Shown: positions 1 through 11,040, counted from the stretch's first letter. The stretch: DNA of 27,886 nucleotides from Hepatocystis sp. ex Piliocolobus tephrosceles (GCA_902459845.2 CABPSV020000124.1:1-27886); one strand, 5' to 3'. Numbers and translations are program-made. The notes: generated from the sequence alone by a model not told the origin.

Positions 1-108
1 GACCACTACTACAGTTATGACCACTACTACAGTTATGACCACTACTACAGTTATGACCACTACTACAGTTATGACCACTACTACAGTTATGACCACTACT
101 ACAGTTAT
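1..108 (-). repeat. 18-bp coding minisatellite (HNCSSG repeats)
   Basis: Six perfect 18-bp units, gaccactactacagttat on the plus strand, run from the window edge to 108. They are in frame with the minus-strand gene and encode HNCSSG. The array probably continues past the edge. Cys in a tandem repeat is unusual compared with the Asn-dominated repeats elsewhere in the window. Confidence 0.9.
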
Positions 109-1099
109 TACTACTACTGTAATACATACCCAATAAAATCTGCCTCATAATATAATATACATTAAAATTATTAACATATACATTTTTAATTTCATTATAA
201 TATTTATCAAAATTAATTTTTTTCGTATTATCATAATTATACAAATAGTAAAGAAAATCTTTCTTTTTTTCAAAAGCGATGATAACGTCATGTTTATTTT
301 CTTTAAAATGCATATCTATCGTTTTTTTCATATCAGAGCAAATATCATTATAACTATCTTCTTTTTTATTCTTTTTATTAATAATATAATTATAAAACCT
401 TTGTCTTTTATTATTATTTTTATGTTGTAAATTTAAACCAAATAAATAATTATTTATAATTGTATGTGCACATTCGTATATATCTGTGTTTTCAGGTTCG
501 GATGTATATTGTTGTTTACTTTCAGATTCAGATATATTAACATGTTTTTTTGTGTTTATTTCTGTTTTCTCATAATTATTATAACAAGTATTGTTCCCAC
601 TAATATTACAAGTGTCGTTATTAATGTTACATATACCCATAGTACACTCATGTACATTTTTAACATTTGTATTAATTTCTATATTTTTTTCTTGCTTACA
701 AAAAATAAAATTATTATTTACATAATTTATATTATTATCACTTAATGCTCTTAATTTAAAAAAAGGATAATATGGGGGTATACGAATATTTATATATTTA
801 CGTGAAGGTGTCATAACATGATCAGAAAAATGAACCATCCCCTTTATTACTCGAAAACGAAAACTACCTCTAACTAAAACATATTCGTCATAATTTAAAC
901 CTAATAAATAAACTTTCCTTTTTTCAACTCCTTCTGTTAAAATAATGTCTTCATTTGGACTTAAGCTTGTGAGACATTTCCATGTGCGTCTTGCATAGTC
1001 GCTCTTACTATTATAATATTTTACTACATCGTATGTTTTTATTAACTTTGTTTCGAAACCTGTAATGCAGTTTTTGTCTGGTGCACAGGAAAATGACAT
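1..1099 (-). CDS. GRC3/NOL9-like polynucleotide 5'-hydroxyl-kinase, N-terminal part (cut by window edge)
   Basis: The frame is open from an ATG at 1099-1097 to the left edge with no stop, giving 366 codons, so the gene is partial. Residues about 45-120 read KCLTSLSPNEDIILTEGV, then LLGLNYDEYVLVRGSFRFRV and IKGMVHFSDHVMTPSRKYIN. This resembles the N-terminal beta-rich domain of GRC3/NOL9 kinases (a gene-level 'G..g..l.v.G.f.l.vl.G.v...G' pattern followed by a '..sP...' loop). Those enzymes phosphorylate RNA 5'-OH ends during ITS2 pre-rRNA processing in the nucleolus. An Asn/Lys-rich spacer follows, then HNCSSG repeats at the edge. The P-loop kinase motif that would prove the call must lie outside the window. 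The start is supported by an A-rich leader and intergenic sequence immediately upstream. The reading frame is solid; the family assignment is from memory of the domain and is only moderate. Confidence 0.5.
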   Translation of the reverse strand, partial: MSFSCAPDKNCITGFETKLIKTYDVVKYYNSKSDYARRTWKCLTSLSPNEDIILTEGVEKRKVYLLGLNYDEYVLVRGSFRFRVIKGMVHFSDHVMTPSRKYINIRIPPYYPFFKLRALSDNNINYVNNNFIFCKQEKNIEINTNVKNVHECTMGICNINNDTCNISGNNTCYNNYEKTEINTKKHVNISESESKQQYTSEPENTDIYECAHTIINNYLFGLNLQHKNNNKRQRFYNYIINKKNKKEDSYNDICSDMKKTIDMHFKENKHDVIIAFEKKKDFLYYLYNYDNTKKINFDKYYNEIKNVYVNNFNVYYIMRQILLGMYYSSSNNCSSGHNCSSGHNCSSGHNCSSGHNCSSGHNCSSG

Positions 1100-1124
1100 T
1101 TTTTTTTTTGATACCCTATATTAT

Positions 1125-1198
1125 GTAACTGTAACTGCAACTTTAACTTTTATTGCAACTGAAAGTGTGTAGTTATATATGTAACTACTTACAGTTAC
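1125..1198. other. Nested inverted repeats upstream of the GRC3-like gene
   Basis: GTAACTG at 1125-1131 pairs with CAGTTAC at 1192-1198. Inside it, GTAGTTA at 1169-1175 pairs with TAACTAC at 1182-1188 across a 6-nt loop. Repeated AACTG/CAACT words fill the interval. It lies 26-99 bp upstream of the minus-strand start, so it would be in the 5' UTR or promoter of that gene. The function is unknown. Confidence 0.5.
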
Positions 1199-1203
1199 CA
1201 CTT

Positions 1204-1204
<1 letters not shown>

Positions 1205-1278
<74 letters not shown>
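1205..1278. repeat. 74-nt T homopolymer
   Basis: An uninterrupted run of T, one of the longest in the window. Comparable runs occur at 14165-14204, 16272-16319, 23119-23166 and 24976-25023. A runs occur at 15864-15902 and 16506-16547. Such poly(dA:dT) tracts are typical of Plasmodium intergenic DNA and disfavour nucleosomes. The exact length may be unreliable because of sequencing slippage. Confidence 0.9.
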
Positions 1279-1291
1279 CAATTCTTAGTTA

Positions 1292-1352
1292 ACTCGTATG
1301 TACCTCTTCAATTATTGGACATGTTATAGCAATTATGAATTAACATACGAGT
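1292..1352. other. 10-bp perfect inverted repeat next to the 74-T run
   Basis: ACTCGTATGT at 1292-1301 is the exact reverse complement of ACATACGAGT at 1343-1352, with a 41-nt spacer. It starts 14 bp after the T run. Two CG-containing arms are unlikely by chance in DNA this AT-rich, but no function can be read from the sequence. Confidence 0.5.
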
Positions 1353-3289
1353 AATTCTTTTATTTTATAATGCTTTGTTGTTATATATACCTATATTTTT
1401 TTGTTTACATGCAGTAGCATGTATATATCATACAAAAAATGCAGGTATAATATACTATTTATAATCATACACATGTTTACAAATATTTTAGGTAAAAAAT
1501 ATATATATATATATATATATATATTTTGGACAATCTCTTTATTCGAAAAAGTTCTTATTATTAATATTCAAACAAAATTACACAAACATATATACGTTTA
1601 CGTACATATTTACATTTGTTTACAAATTCGGAAGTAAAAAATTTTAAACATAAACAACATATATTTATAAAAAAAAACAAAAAAAATTCAAATGTAAACA
1701 ACATACTATTTACAAAAAAAACTATTATATAAGCGTTTACAGCTTAAAAAAATTAAAAAATTTTAACTTGTAAATAACAAAAACTTATAAAATAATTTGC
1801 TTTAATGGAAAATACATGAATTATACCATGTACTTAAACATATATAACAGATAAAAATAAGTAATCATATGAACTCATAAAATACAAATATATATATATA
1901 TATATAAATACAAATTTATTAGGGGAGGAAAAAAAAAAAAAAAAAAAAAACTGAAAAAAAACTGAAAAAGAATTCAAAACAATAGAAGAAAAATTATAAG
2001 GTAAATAATATTGTAAATTTGAAAACTTAAAAATTTACTTAAACAACATAAATCAATAAACCTAGCTGCACAAAAAAAAAAAAAAAAAAAAGCCTGCATA
2101 CAAATTTCATAAACATTAATTAATTGAAACAGTTTTCTAAAGATTAAAAAATGTGAGCTGTTATAAATTAATTAATTAATTAATGTATATGAATATAGAT
2201 ATATGTATATATATATATATGTGTACATAATTATATGCACAGCTTAAAGGCTTGCCATTTTACCCACGTTTTATTTTATTTTATTTTATTTATTTTTTAT
2301 TTTTTTTTTTTTTTTCTTAATCCTTATTTCTTAATATTACTCGAAAAAACTCAAACGGAGTAAATAATCAATAATAAATTTTATTTTAATTAAAGTTTAT
2401 ATTTATTTTACGTGTTACCTTGTAAACGAATAAGTAAAAAGAATTATAATTCAGTTAAAAAGAAAAAAGGCAAAAAGAAAAAATGCTAATACACATTTTA
2501 CTCATGTATAGAAAAGTATAAGTACTACATGGGCAAATTTACCATTAACACATTTATACACATGTATATGTACATAAATTTATATATTTAAATACAGCTT
2601 ATAATGTTTATTGTTATTATTCGGGCATTCTGTTCTGTTCATTCACACAGCTAAGAGTTAACAAATTTTTTAATTGGACATATCGTATATATTACTTTTT
2701 TTTTTTTTTTTTTTTCATTGAACACAATTACGACTTTATTTTTTTGTAGATTCTTAATTATTTTTGTTCTTTTCTTTTTTAACTTATATATATACATATA
2801 TAATATAGCGCGTTGCTTTTATTATACAAAATGGCAAGAAATAAAAATTATATTATGTTTTATTGAATACATTGATATAAAAGTAAATGTTATTAATTTT
2901 ACCATGCACTATATAATTTATGTACATATACACAATATATATAAAGTATGATATATGTATATATAAATATATATATAATTTTTTTTTCTCCACGTTTTTG
3001 CGTGATTGGTTAAATCTTTTTCCTTCCAGCTTACATATATATATATATAACTACATGTCAATAATTAGCCTTATTAACTTAAATTTTTAATTTTTAAATT
3101 TCTTAATTTTTTTTTTTTTTTTATTTATCTTTTATCCCCTAATTTTTATCTTTTACTTAATTTCTTTTTTTTCTTTCTTTCTTTCTTTCATTTTTTTTTT
3201 TTTTTTTTTTTTTTTGGTGGTATACAGCATTTGCCTTTTATATCTTTTGTTATAGTTCCTTTAATTCCTTTTGAACTTACGTTTTTTCC

Positions 3290-3460
3290 CCTTTTATTTC
3301 TTCTTCTTTCCCTTCCTTTCCCTTCCTTTCCCTTCCTTTCCCTTCTTTTCCCTTCTTTTCCTTTCCTTTCCATTTTTTTTTCTTACCATTTTTTCTTACC
3401 ATTTTTTCTTACCATTTTTTTTTTTTTTTTTTTTTTTTTTTGCTTCGTTTTTTAACCGTC
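3290..3460. repeat. Long polypyrimidine tract with CCCTTCCTTT mirror repeats
   Basis: The plus strand is almost pure T+C here. It contains repeated ccttcctttc words around 3310-3372, then TTTTTTCTTACCA words, then a T run to about 3440. Homopurine-homopyrimidine mirror repeats of this kind can adopt triplex (H-DNA) structure. ORFs on either strand are Phe/Leu/Ser or Lys/Arg/Glu translations of the tract and are not genes. Confidence 0.75.
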
Positions 3461-3640
3461 CCACATTTTTTATTTTATTTTACTTTTCTGCTTTAGCTTA
3501 TTCTAATTTAAATTTTGCTTTAATTTACTACGCAAAATAAAAATGAGAATAATTTTGATTTGTTATAATATAAGCAAACAGTCGTTGTAATAAACAAAAA
3601 GAAAAACAAAAAAAAAAAAGAAGAAGAGGAAAATTATAAA

Positions 3641-3677
<37 letters not shown>

Positions 3678-3785
3678 AATAGAGAAGAGCATTAAACAAG
3701 AGTGATAAACAAAAGTAACAAAATAAGAGAGTAGTAAACAAAAGAGTAACAAAGTAAGAGAATAATAAAAAAAAAAAAAAAAATA

Positions 3786-3857
3786 TAGTGGAAATAGTGG
3801 AAATAGTGGAAATAGTGGAAATAGTGAAAATAGTGAAAATAGTGAAAATAGTGGAAA
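3786..3857 (+). repeat. 9-bp minisatellite upstream of lipin
   Basis: Eight units of tagtggaaa or its variant tagtgaaaa: four of the first, three of the second, then one of the first. The array ends about 73 bp before the proposed lipin start codon, so it probably lies in the 5' UTR or core promoter. Copy number is expected to vary between isolates. Confidence 0.8.
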
Positions 3858-3929
3858 TAAATATTGGGTAAACTACTAAGTTACCAAATTAACTGTTTAA
3901 TGCAAAATTAAAAAAAATAAAATATATAC

Positions 3930-4111
3930 ATGTTTATGTAAACCTATTCCGACGGTTTATTAAATCTTTACAAACAAGGTTTATGTCTTTTTAACCATTT
4001 CCTATGTGCAAACCACATCCCTAAACACAATGTAATTAAAAAAAAAATGTATAACTTCTATACGGACGTATACATAAGCACGTGTTACATATGAGTCCAC
4101 ACGCACGCATA

Positions 4112-4143
<32 letters not shown>

Positions 4144-7100
4144 CACTATACATTATACATGTACATATATATATATATACAATACACATGCACATATATA
4201 CATTATGTATAAGTATTTTTTTTTTTTTTTTTTTGTTCACTTCAGGTGGGGTAAAATCGTCAGTAGTGTTTCTAATGCACTGGATTTCAATCAAGCAACT
4301 TTAAGTGGTTGTATAGATATAATTTGTGTAGAATCCGAGATTGAATCAAATATATCGAATGATAACAAAATAAATGTTATATATAAATCTACACCTTTTC
4401 ATGTAAGATTTGGGAAAACAAAGTTATTAAGATCAAAAGAAAAAATAGTTAATATATTAGTAAATGGTAAAAATACAAATCTTCATATGAAATTAGGTAG
4501 TGCTGGAGAAGCATATTTTGTTGAAAAAACATATGAAGATGTAGATGAAGATGAACTTGAAACATCTTCCTTATCTTCTGACAGATATGACTATGATGAT
4601 TTTTATTATGATCAACGAATTGATAGTTGTAATATCAGTAGCAATTTAAGTACACTTATAAAAAGTGAAAATGAAAACAAAGTTGAAATAGAAATTGATG
4701 AATTATTTAATTCGCAATTTGAAAAAAATACTGTACAAATTAAAGATAATGAAAAATTAAACATAAAAAAAATTTTGAAAGAAAAAGAAAAAAGACATAC
4801 AACACATGGGATAGTTACTCCTTCTGGTCATAATTCTACAATCACTAGTAACACCATTGTTAATGATAGTAATCCTAATAATATCCATCGTAGCAGTAGT
4901 AGACAAAAAAGTAAAAGTGATAATGAAAAACAAAACAGAAATAGGGATAAAAGAAAATGCAAAAGTGATGAAGAAATCCAACCTATTAATAACGGAGACG
5001 ATTTTGTTGATAAAAACGAACAAACATGTGTTACCAAAAATAACAAAATAAAAAATAATCGATTTAGTAGAAATAATAATGTCAAAAGAATTGTTTCTAA
5101 CGCTGAATCAAATATAAAAATTACAAAATATGAAACAACAGACGAATTGAAAAAGAAATTAGAAAAAATGAAAAGAAAAAATAAATTAATAGCAAACAAT
5201 AATGAAAGTGAAGATGAGGACGAATTGTTTAACAGTAGTGGTAATCCTGAATGGTCTTGGTCATGGGGAAGATTACCTCATTTAAAAAATAAAAATTATA
5301 TTTCGGATGATGCTGTTATTATGTGTCCTAGTAATAAAAATAAAAAAAAAAATAATAATAATAATAATAATAATAGTGGTATTAATAATAATAGTGGTAT
5401 TAATAATAATAGTGGTATTAATAATAATAGTGGTATTAATAATAATAGTAGTATTAATAATAGTGGCATTAATAATAATAGTGGTATTAATAATAATAGT
5501 GGTATTAATAATAATAGTGGTATTAATAATAATAGTAGTATTAATAATAATAGTGGTATTAATAATAATAATAGTGGTATTAATAATAATAGTGGTATTA
5601 ATAATAATAGTGGTATTAATAATAATAATAGTGGTATTAATAATAATAGTGGTATTAATAATAATAATAGTGGTATTAATAATAATAATAACGAAAAAAA
5701 AAAATTACAACCAAACGTAAGTCAAAATTTACAAGAAAAAACTTTTTTTAAAAATAAAAATATATATGATAGATCCTTATCCGATTCTTTAGATAAACAA
5801 AACTGTCATGACAAAAAAAATTTTATAAATGCAAAACTAAATTTAGAACATATAGAAAAAAAAAAAAAAAATGTACATTCAATTGGTAAAAAAAAGGATA
5901 GTATAAAAAATGAAAACATAAGTTCGAAACAGGAAGGAACAATAACGAGAGCTTTAACAGGACCTGAGTCCAAATATTTAAGTACTAAAAAAACATGTGA
6001 TCAGTTAGAAGATAAGTTAAAAAATGATCGTAAATTTAGTGAGCCTTCTAAATTTGACAATAATATTTTAAACGGTTTGGATCTGAATAAAAAAATGAGT
6101 CAAAAAAAGATTAATGAGAAGAATGAACATCGTGGTGTACCTAAGGAAGATAATTCTTCTGAAGTTACAAAAGTAAACAAATCAGATTTGAAATCGTTCA
6201 AGATAAGACTAAATGACACTACCACTACCTTCAATAATAATGAAAATATACATATGGATGATCACGATAAACGGTATAGACATAAACGGGGAACAGGACC
6301 TGACGATTTAAACGAAAGTGATAAACAAAAAATAATACAAAAGTTAAAAGAAAAGGGAGGAAAAATACATCATGATATAAACAACAATAATATTAATAAC
6401 GAAGAAAAAGAGAAGGAAAGAAAAAAAAAACATATAAAAAAAGAGCAACATTCTAACTATACAAATAAATCTGTATGTAATAATTATACTGATGGTAAGT
6501 TCGAGATTGGACTTAAAGATATTGACGATAGTACATTAAATGATTTTAAAAAAAATAAACAAAATGAAAAATGCAATAATAATAATAATAATAGTACAAC
6601 TAATACTTCTATTACTACTACTAGTAGTAGTAATAGAAATAAAAATCATAATAAAACCAATGATAACTATAAGAGTAGTGATGATGATATACAAAATCGA
6701 ATAGAATGTAGTTTATGTGGTCACCTACTCTTAAATCAAAGTACAGCTAATAATGCAAATGATTATAGCATAGAAATACACAATAAAAACATATTTGAAG
6801 CTAATATTGTAACATATGAACAAATTGATAAAAATCCTAATTTATGGTACCATCCTTCACTTGTATTTAGGTTTGATCGAAAAGAACCTTTTTATCCATC
6901 TAGAGTTGCTTTACCTTTATTAACCTCTTGGGTTGTTTTTAATCAACCTTTATCTATTACAGCTGTAGAAAAATTATTAAATTCATCTCTTACATTAATA
7001 GAAACAAAAGATAAAAGTTGGAGAAATTGGTTCGGTGTATCAAGTACTGAATATAATAATGATGTGGATATTAAAAAAGGAAAAAATAATACAAAAGAAG

Positions 7101-8475
7101 ATATTGTACTTAAAAAAGGAAGTGGAATAATTACTACTACATATTCTAATAAGAGTAGTAACAATAATACAACTAATGTTATGACAAAAGTTGTAACTAA
7201 TAGTTCGAGTAGAAGTAGTAATAGTAGTAGTACTAGTAGTAGTAATGGTAGTAGTAATAGTAGTAGTAATAGTAGTACTAGTAGTAATAGTAGTAGTACT
7301 ACTACCAAAAGAAGTAATAAAAAAAAAAATTATCGAGTAATAACAAGTGCTCATAATACATATAATATGGATCTTACTAACGATAGTATATTAACACAAC
7401 ATAATAAAATGCATAATACTAATACAATTATTACAAGTAACAATACAAATCAAAATATTATTTCTAATTCTACAAACAATGAAAATAATCTATATAATAT
7501 AAAAAATAATAATAATAATAATGAAAAAACAAAAATAAAATATAGAAAATCGTTAAGACCTACATCTGAACAATTACAATCTTTAAATTTAAAAGAAGGA
7601 GCAAACACAATTACATTTTTAGTAACATCTTCTTTACAAGGTACTAAAAGTATAAATGGTACAATTTATTTATGGAAAAGAAACTCAAAAATTGTTATCT
7701 CTGATGTTGATGGGACTATAACTAAGTCTAATGTATTAGGACATATTATGCCTATTGTTGGTAAAGATTGGTCTCATGTAGGTGTTTCCCAATTATTTAA
7801 TAAAATTAATAATAACGGTTACCATATATTATATTTATCTGCAAGAGCAATAGGACAAGCAGATTCTACTCGAGAATATCTTTTTCGTTTTAAAAGAAAT
7901 CATAACAATAAATTACCTGATGGCCCATTAATTTTAAGTCCTGATCGTTTCTTTCCTTCTCTAAAAAGAGAAGTAATTGATAAAAAACCATACATTTTTA
8001 AAATTGCAGCATTAAGGGATATACGTAATTTATTTCCTTTAAATCATAATCCCTTTTACGCGGCTTTTGGCAACACGGAAAGTGTAATCAGAAAAAAAAG
8101 AAAAAAAAAAAAAAAATACATACATATACATTATGTACATATATGTAAACATATATTTGTGTGAGCTTATATGGTATTGCGTATCACGCGTGATATTTAT
8201 GTGCTCCTATTGCTAGAACTTTCATTTCTTTATTACATTAACTTAGTTATTTCTTTTATTTCATCTATGCTATTTATTTTATTTTATTTTTTTTTTTTTT
8301 TTTTTTTGCTTTTAGGATCATAGAGCCTATATATCTGTCGGCGTTCCGGAGGCGAAAGTGTTCATCATTGACAACAGAGGCATAGTCCATCACGTCAATG
8401 CTACTTATGCCAAAACGTAAGCAAATAAATTCGCTCATATATATCAAAAGTTCAATACATTTGAAACATTCCCGT

Positions 8476-8511
<36 letters not shown>

Positions 8512-8712
8512 ACGAAGTACGTAAAACATTTTTCAACACGTCATACATACATATATACTTACATGCATGTTTTATTATTTTATTTTATTTTATTTTTTTT
8601 TTTTTTTTTGTACAGTTACGAAACAATGAGCGAAATAACAGAACACATGTTCCCAAGTATTAAAAATGACAAAATGAGAGAAGATGATGATCAAGTAAAA
8701 AAAATTAAATAA
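3930..8712 (+). CDS. Lipin-type Mg2+-dependent phosphatidate phosphatase (four exons)
   Basis: Lipins dephosphorylate phosphatidic acid to diacylglycerol at ER and nuclear membranes, feeding phospholipid and triacylglycerol synthesis. Proposed exons are 3930-3937, 4246-8083, 8316-8416 and 8616-8712, giving 1347 aa; all introns are GT..AG with T-rich acceptors. Exon 1 supplies MFM, so the start reads MFMWGKIVSSVSNAL, aligned with the MxYVG start of known lipins. The N-LIP domain (to about residue 95) has ATLSGCIDII, PFHVRFGK and LHMKLGSAGEAYF. A WSWSWGRLP motif lies near residue 345, followed by an Asn-rich repeat block (about 377-485). The catalytic region begins near 818 (SLCGHL). C-LIP (about 1100-1330) has SLRPTSEQL, the HAD motif DVDGT (D1156, D1158) and YLSARAIGQA. 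Exons 3-4 encode the conserved SVGVPEAKVFIIDNRG end. Low-complexity insertions split the two catalytic halves, making the protein longer than human lipins (about 900 aa). Family call is secure; exon 1 is inferred. Confidence 0.93.
5373..5688 (+). repeat. 18/21-bp coding repeat in lipin (INNNSG)
   Basis: About 17 in-frame copies of an 18-bp unit encode INNNSG. Some are expanded to 21 bp by an extra Asn codon and some carry SSI in place of SGI. All length changes are multiples of three, so the frame is held. The block sits in the linker between N-LIP and the catalytic domain, where it should be tolerated structurally. Open frames in the other phases (Ile/Val/Leu runs) are shadows. Confidence 0.9.
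8182..8195. other. 14-bp perfect palindrome in lipin intron 2
   Basis: TATCACGCGTGATA reads identically on both strands. It has an ACGCGT core and lies in an otherwise AT-rich intron about 100 nt downstream of the donor. The core equals the yeast MluI cell-cycle box, but I have no evidence that this is bound in Plasmodium. It could also be chance. Confidence 0.5.
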
Positions 8713-8797
8713 AAACTGAAAATCTATATTTATATACTTATGTATTTCATATATTTGTATTGATAAATCGATATAATTAAATATCGATCACACCTTT

Positions 8798-8950
8798 GCT
8801 TTTTCCGTTGCTCTTTTTTCGCTGCATTTTTTTCGTTGCTCTTTTTTCGTTGCTCTTTTTTCGCTGCGTTTTTTTCGTTGCTCTTTTTTCGTTGCTCTTT
8901 TTTCGCTGCGCTTTTTTTGCTGCGCTTTTTTCGCTGCTCTTTTTTTTTCG
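8798..8950. repeat. 14-15-bp minisatellite in the lipin 3' flank
   Basis: Imperfect units of cgttgctcttttttcgctgc type are repeated about ten times, starting roughly 85 bp after the lipin stop codon. Both strands are open across it (Phe/Leu/Ala on plus; Lys/Arg/Ser/Ala on minus), but these translations are simple repeats rather than proteins. Its G+C content is well above the surrounding DNA. Confidence 0.8.
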
Positions 8951-9537
8951 TTTGATTTTCTCTTTTGTATTAAATACATACTAACATTTGTACATACATG
9001 TAGAATATATAATTGTACTATACATGTATGTAATTGCGTATGTACATAAAGTGGGATTTTGTTACGTTAGCAGTCAAACATAAATAGGCATACAAATACA
9101 TAAGATATACGTTATGCATCATAATACATACCGTCCTGAATATATTTGTGAGTGTTTTGTATGTGTGTGTAATTTCTTTTTTGTGTTATTATTAAAAATT
9201 TATGCTCACTTTCGTTATGGTTATGCAATATATATATATATATATGTACATATTTTATAAACTGTATCGAATCTTGGCATAAATCGTTAAATTCATATTA
9301 ATGTTTTTTTTTCCCAAGTGCTCTTTTTATTTGTTGTTCATACAGTGTGTTTCATAATTAAATATACACAAATGTTTATAAATATGGTAATATATCTATA
9401 TATATATATATATATCACTTATGTCGTACCTATCAGGCGATGTTGCTTAAACATTTTTTTTTTTTTTTTTTTCTGTACTTTTTTATGTATGTATATATTA
9501 GTTTTTAAAATTTTGTTTGCATAAATTAATTTTTGAT

Positions 9538-9557
9538 TTTTACAAAATTTTGTAAAA
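9538..9557. other. 20-bp perfect palindrome
   Basis: TTTTACAAAATTTTGTAAAA is its own reverse complement and would form a ten-pair stem without a loop, or a symmetric protein-binding site. In DNA this AT-rich a chance palindrome is possible, so its meaning is uncertain. Confidence 0.45.
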
Positions 9558-10187
9558 TTATATTGTTAACTACGAGCATATTGTATATATATGTGAACAA
9601 CTAAAAAAAAAAAAAAAATAATAAAATAAAATAAAAGTAAAAAAACCACAAATAAATTAGGCATATATTCGTGTATTTATATGTATATATTTAGACATGT
9701 GTTCATGCATTTATATACATGTATATATTAAGACATATACATACATGAAATTGTTAACATGTTTAAACAATTTTATTTTATTTTATTTTTTATTTTTTTT
9801 TTTTTTTATATTATAATGAATGTATACATATACAAGACTATTGTGTTGTACCAATAGACTTTATTAAATTATATATACATATGTGTATATACATATATAC
9901 ATATACATTATATACGTTATATACATTATATACATTATATACATTATATACGTTATATCTATTATATATGTATATTTATACAAGCACATGTGTACATATA
10001 AATTTTTACATGTTTCTTCTTACACTTCATATATATTTTATTTACATTTTTCAGTATAACTCCTTTCAGTATTGGAAGATAAATAGCTTAACCTACTACG
10101 AAAAATACATGAATGTCAGTGACAGTGGTTAATGCCATTAGCACTTCGTTGTTATACCTCTTACAATCATTTTTAATAATTTGAACT

Positions 10188-10218
<31 letters not shown>

Positions 10219-11040
10219 GTGTTTATTAAAATGTCTATTCATAGTTTTTAAATTTACGTACACCTATATATATATATATATACACATTTTCATTTTTTAT
10301 TTCTAAGTTTTTAATAAATCATTTTTGTTTTTAATAATTCGTTTATCTCATACATATACATACACGCGTTGGTAATACTCACATGTAACACAGCTTTTGA
10401 AATGTTATCAACATTTTTACACACAAAAACACATAAATATACTATTTCCATTTTTTTTTTTTTTTATTATTATAGTATTTTATTTATTGCATAGATAATA
10501 GTGTATAATTACTTCCACTGTAGTTATTACTTCTTTGTTATTACTTTTTTGTTGTTACTTTTTTGTTATTAATTCTTTGTTATTACTTTTTTGTTGTTAT
10601 TTTTATTGTTATTGTCGTCTTTTTTTTTTTTTTTTTTCATCTGTATATACGTTATAATCTTTTATTTGTATGCGAACATATTTATGTTAGTATTTATATA
10701 ACTTTCTTCATTTGTAAGGTGTAGTGTTATTTAAAAATTGCATTTGATGAAATTTTTTTTTTTTTTTTTTTTTTTTGTTGTTTCCATTTTGATATTTTTA
10801 TTTTTTTATGTAAAATAAATATAAAAAAAAAACTCAATGAGTTATAAACCAAAAAAAAAAAAAAAAATCAAGTACTTATTTTTTTTTTTTATTTATAAAA
10901 ATTAATGACAAAATAAAAATATAAAAGTTTATATAATAAAAAGTGTTGAACTTGAAAGAAGAGTATATTTAAAAATACATTTTATTTTAACAAACAGGTC
11001 AAAAATATCACGTTAAAAGAAAAAAAAAGAGAAAGAAAAA

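Larger units (their letters stand above)
1100..3929. other. Divergent intergenic region (GRC3-like / lipin upstream regions)
   Basis: About 2.8 kb separates two divergent starts. It holds the upstream regions of both genes. It contains a 74-nt T run at 1205-1278, (TA)n tracts near 1499-1523 and 1890-1906, many T or A runs, a pyrimidine tract at about 3290-3460 and a 9-bp minisatellite at 3786-3857. ORFs here are short and made of homopolymer or TA translation, with no recognisable protein. I see no gene. Confidence 0.7.

Noticed and set aside
4082..4245. In-frame extension of the lipin ORF upstream of the acceptor (His/Tyr/Ile/Phe-rich).
   Set aside because: It is translated (TA)n and T-run intron sequence ending in a ttcag acceptor. 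The conserved lipin N-terminus begins right after it.
5307..5720. Long Ile/Val/Leu ORF in another frame across the lipin repeat.
   Set aside because: It is the shadow of an 18-bp repeat; every frame is open because the unit contains no stop.
6943..7308. Poly-Leu minus-strand ORF over lipin.
   Set aside because: It is the reverse reading of Ser/Asn codon runs in the lipin insertion.
8084..8164. Lys/His/Ile-rich end of the large lipin ORF.
   Set aside because: It is the start of intron 2. The conserved C-terminus continues in exons at 8316-8416 and 8616-8712.
8788..8984. Lys/Arg-rich and Phe-rich ORFs on opposite strands after lipin.
   Set aside because: Both are translations of one minisatellite, with no recognisable domain.
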